Assembly: GCA_965247065.1 (NCBI GenBank)
Contig: CBDFGN010000006.1
Location: 868,001 to 932,000 of the forward strand
Length of the DNA stretch: 64,000 nt
Direction of reading: 5' to 3'
Source of the DNA: CBDFGN01 sp965247065
GTDB lineage: Bacteria > Bacteroidota > Bacteroidia > Cytophagales > Cyclobacteriaceae
In this document: positions 63,423-64,000 of the stretch, in pieces
Position numbering within the stretch: the first letter of the stretch is position 1
Layout: each line of letters starts with the position of its first letter
Translations under genes and position numbers: made by a program
The notes under the pieces: model-generated
Told to the model about the DNA's origin: nothing
The model's database searches: none
The model's input: the letters and a program-made list of their open reading frames with translations, nothing else

Positions 63423-64000
63423 CAATAACCACCATCTTGCCTTGTATACATTTTGGACATGAATCAAGGTCTTTTTCTGTCACCAGCTCAAGGACATGTT
63501 TAGCAGAAAGTCCTTGCAGTAAGGGCACATGTAGTGGTTTGTCAATAAGTAGGATGCACTGTTGTCTTTTATTGCCATTGGTAGCTGCCAGCAGGCCATA
63601 ATACCGGATTTTGTAGAACCCCGAAGGGAGCACATGTCGCATAAACCTGGCAATGAACTCCTCTGCATCCAGAGTGAGTAACCGATTATTGAGGCCCTTT
63701 CTGTAGCCCTTCCACCTGAAGGTTATTTTTCTGTCGACAATGTCAACAATCCTGTTATTGCTGATGGCTACCCTGTGGGTGTACCTTCCCAGATACTGCA
63801 CTACCGATTGTGGCCCGGCCATGGACTTTTTGGCATAACGTTCCAGTTTTTCTCATAGAGTTGTTTTTTTAGCATTGATAAACTGGGCAGGTCATCGGGT
63901 AGTCTGATTTTCCCTGAGGCAATATGTTTTTTCAGCAGGCTCCACATTACGCCCAGAAAGACTTTAGAGAGCGCTTTGACCGGCAGGAAGAACTTCTTGG
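63394..64000 (-). pseudogene. IS91-family (Y1/Y2) transposase, C-terminal part
   Basis: The frame from the window edge (about 64000) reads KKFFLPVKALSKVFLGVMW and KNWNV, then a one-base loss near 63835-63838 shifts it to KSMAGPQSVVQYLGRYTHRVAISNNRI, the typical IS91/IS801 transposase region with the conserved Tyr and His, and on to a C-terminal CPKC-type zinc motif and stop at 63394. The N-terminus lies outside the window. Confidence 0.82.

Overview
The window comes from a member of the Bacteroidota, most likely a marine or soil Cytophagales-type bacterium. Support: a short primary sigma factor without region 1.1, a C-terminal type IX secretion sorting domain, BshB1 (bacillithiol), DUF5686 and START-like proteins typical of the phylum, TAnnTTTG promoter elements, and Bacteroidota-type integrases and insertion sequences. 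No rRNA or CRISPR array is present.

Bases 1-31.7 kb are a compact, mostly plus-strand housekeeping segment: two envelope proteins, topoisomerase IV (parE-parC), trmH, a SanA-like protein, a DUF5686 outer-membrane gene carrying a frameshift, a TPR lipoprotein, thrS-infC-rpmI-rplT (infC starts with AUU), tRNA-Met, a START-like protein, an LptF/G permease, rpsO-pnp-rpoD-trxB, a class C-like group II intron just past the trxB terminator, bshB1, a glycosyltransferase-pdxH pair, miaE, yqgE, and a DUF349 protein with a long acidic repeat region. A 68-bp tandem duplication between the permease gene and rpsO doubles a promoter.

Bases 31.7-64 kb are an accessory region full of transposable elements and broken genes. 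It holds IS982 (inside a membrane-protein gene), IS1595 (inside a giant secreted DUF2341/LamG gene), IS21 with an IS110 nested in it, IS256, two IS3 remnants and an IS91-type remnant. A tyrosine integrase lies beside a 3' fragment of tRNA-Thr and is followed by a VapBC-like pair. Decayed pieces of this same integrase/vapBC module recur at 34.6 kb and 39.9 kb.

Between those two pieces lies the most interesting cargo: a tight four-gene minus-strand operon (39466 to 35457) with a PfkB-family kinase, myo-inositol-1-phosphate synthase, a fused nucleotidyltransferase/CDP-alcohol phosphotransferase resembling the IPCT/DIPPS enzyme of di-myo-inositol-phosphate synthesis, and an HD-domain hydrolase. 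It probably makes CDP-inositol and then an inositol phosphodiester, either a soluble solute or a lipid headgroup. A second cargo unit (58280 to 54314) encodes E2 and an alpha/beta-fused E1 of a 2-oxoacid dehydrogenase complex without an adjacent E3.
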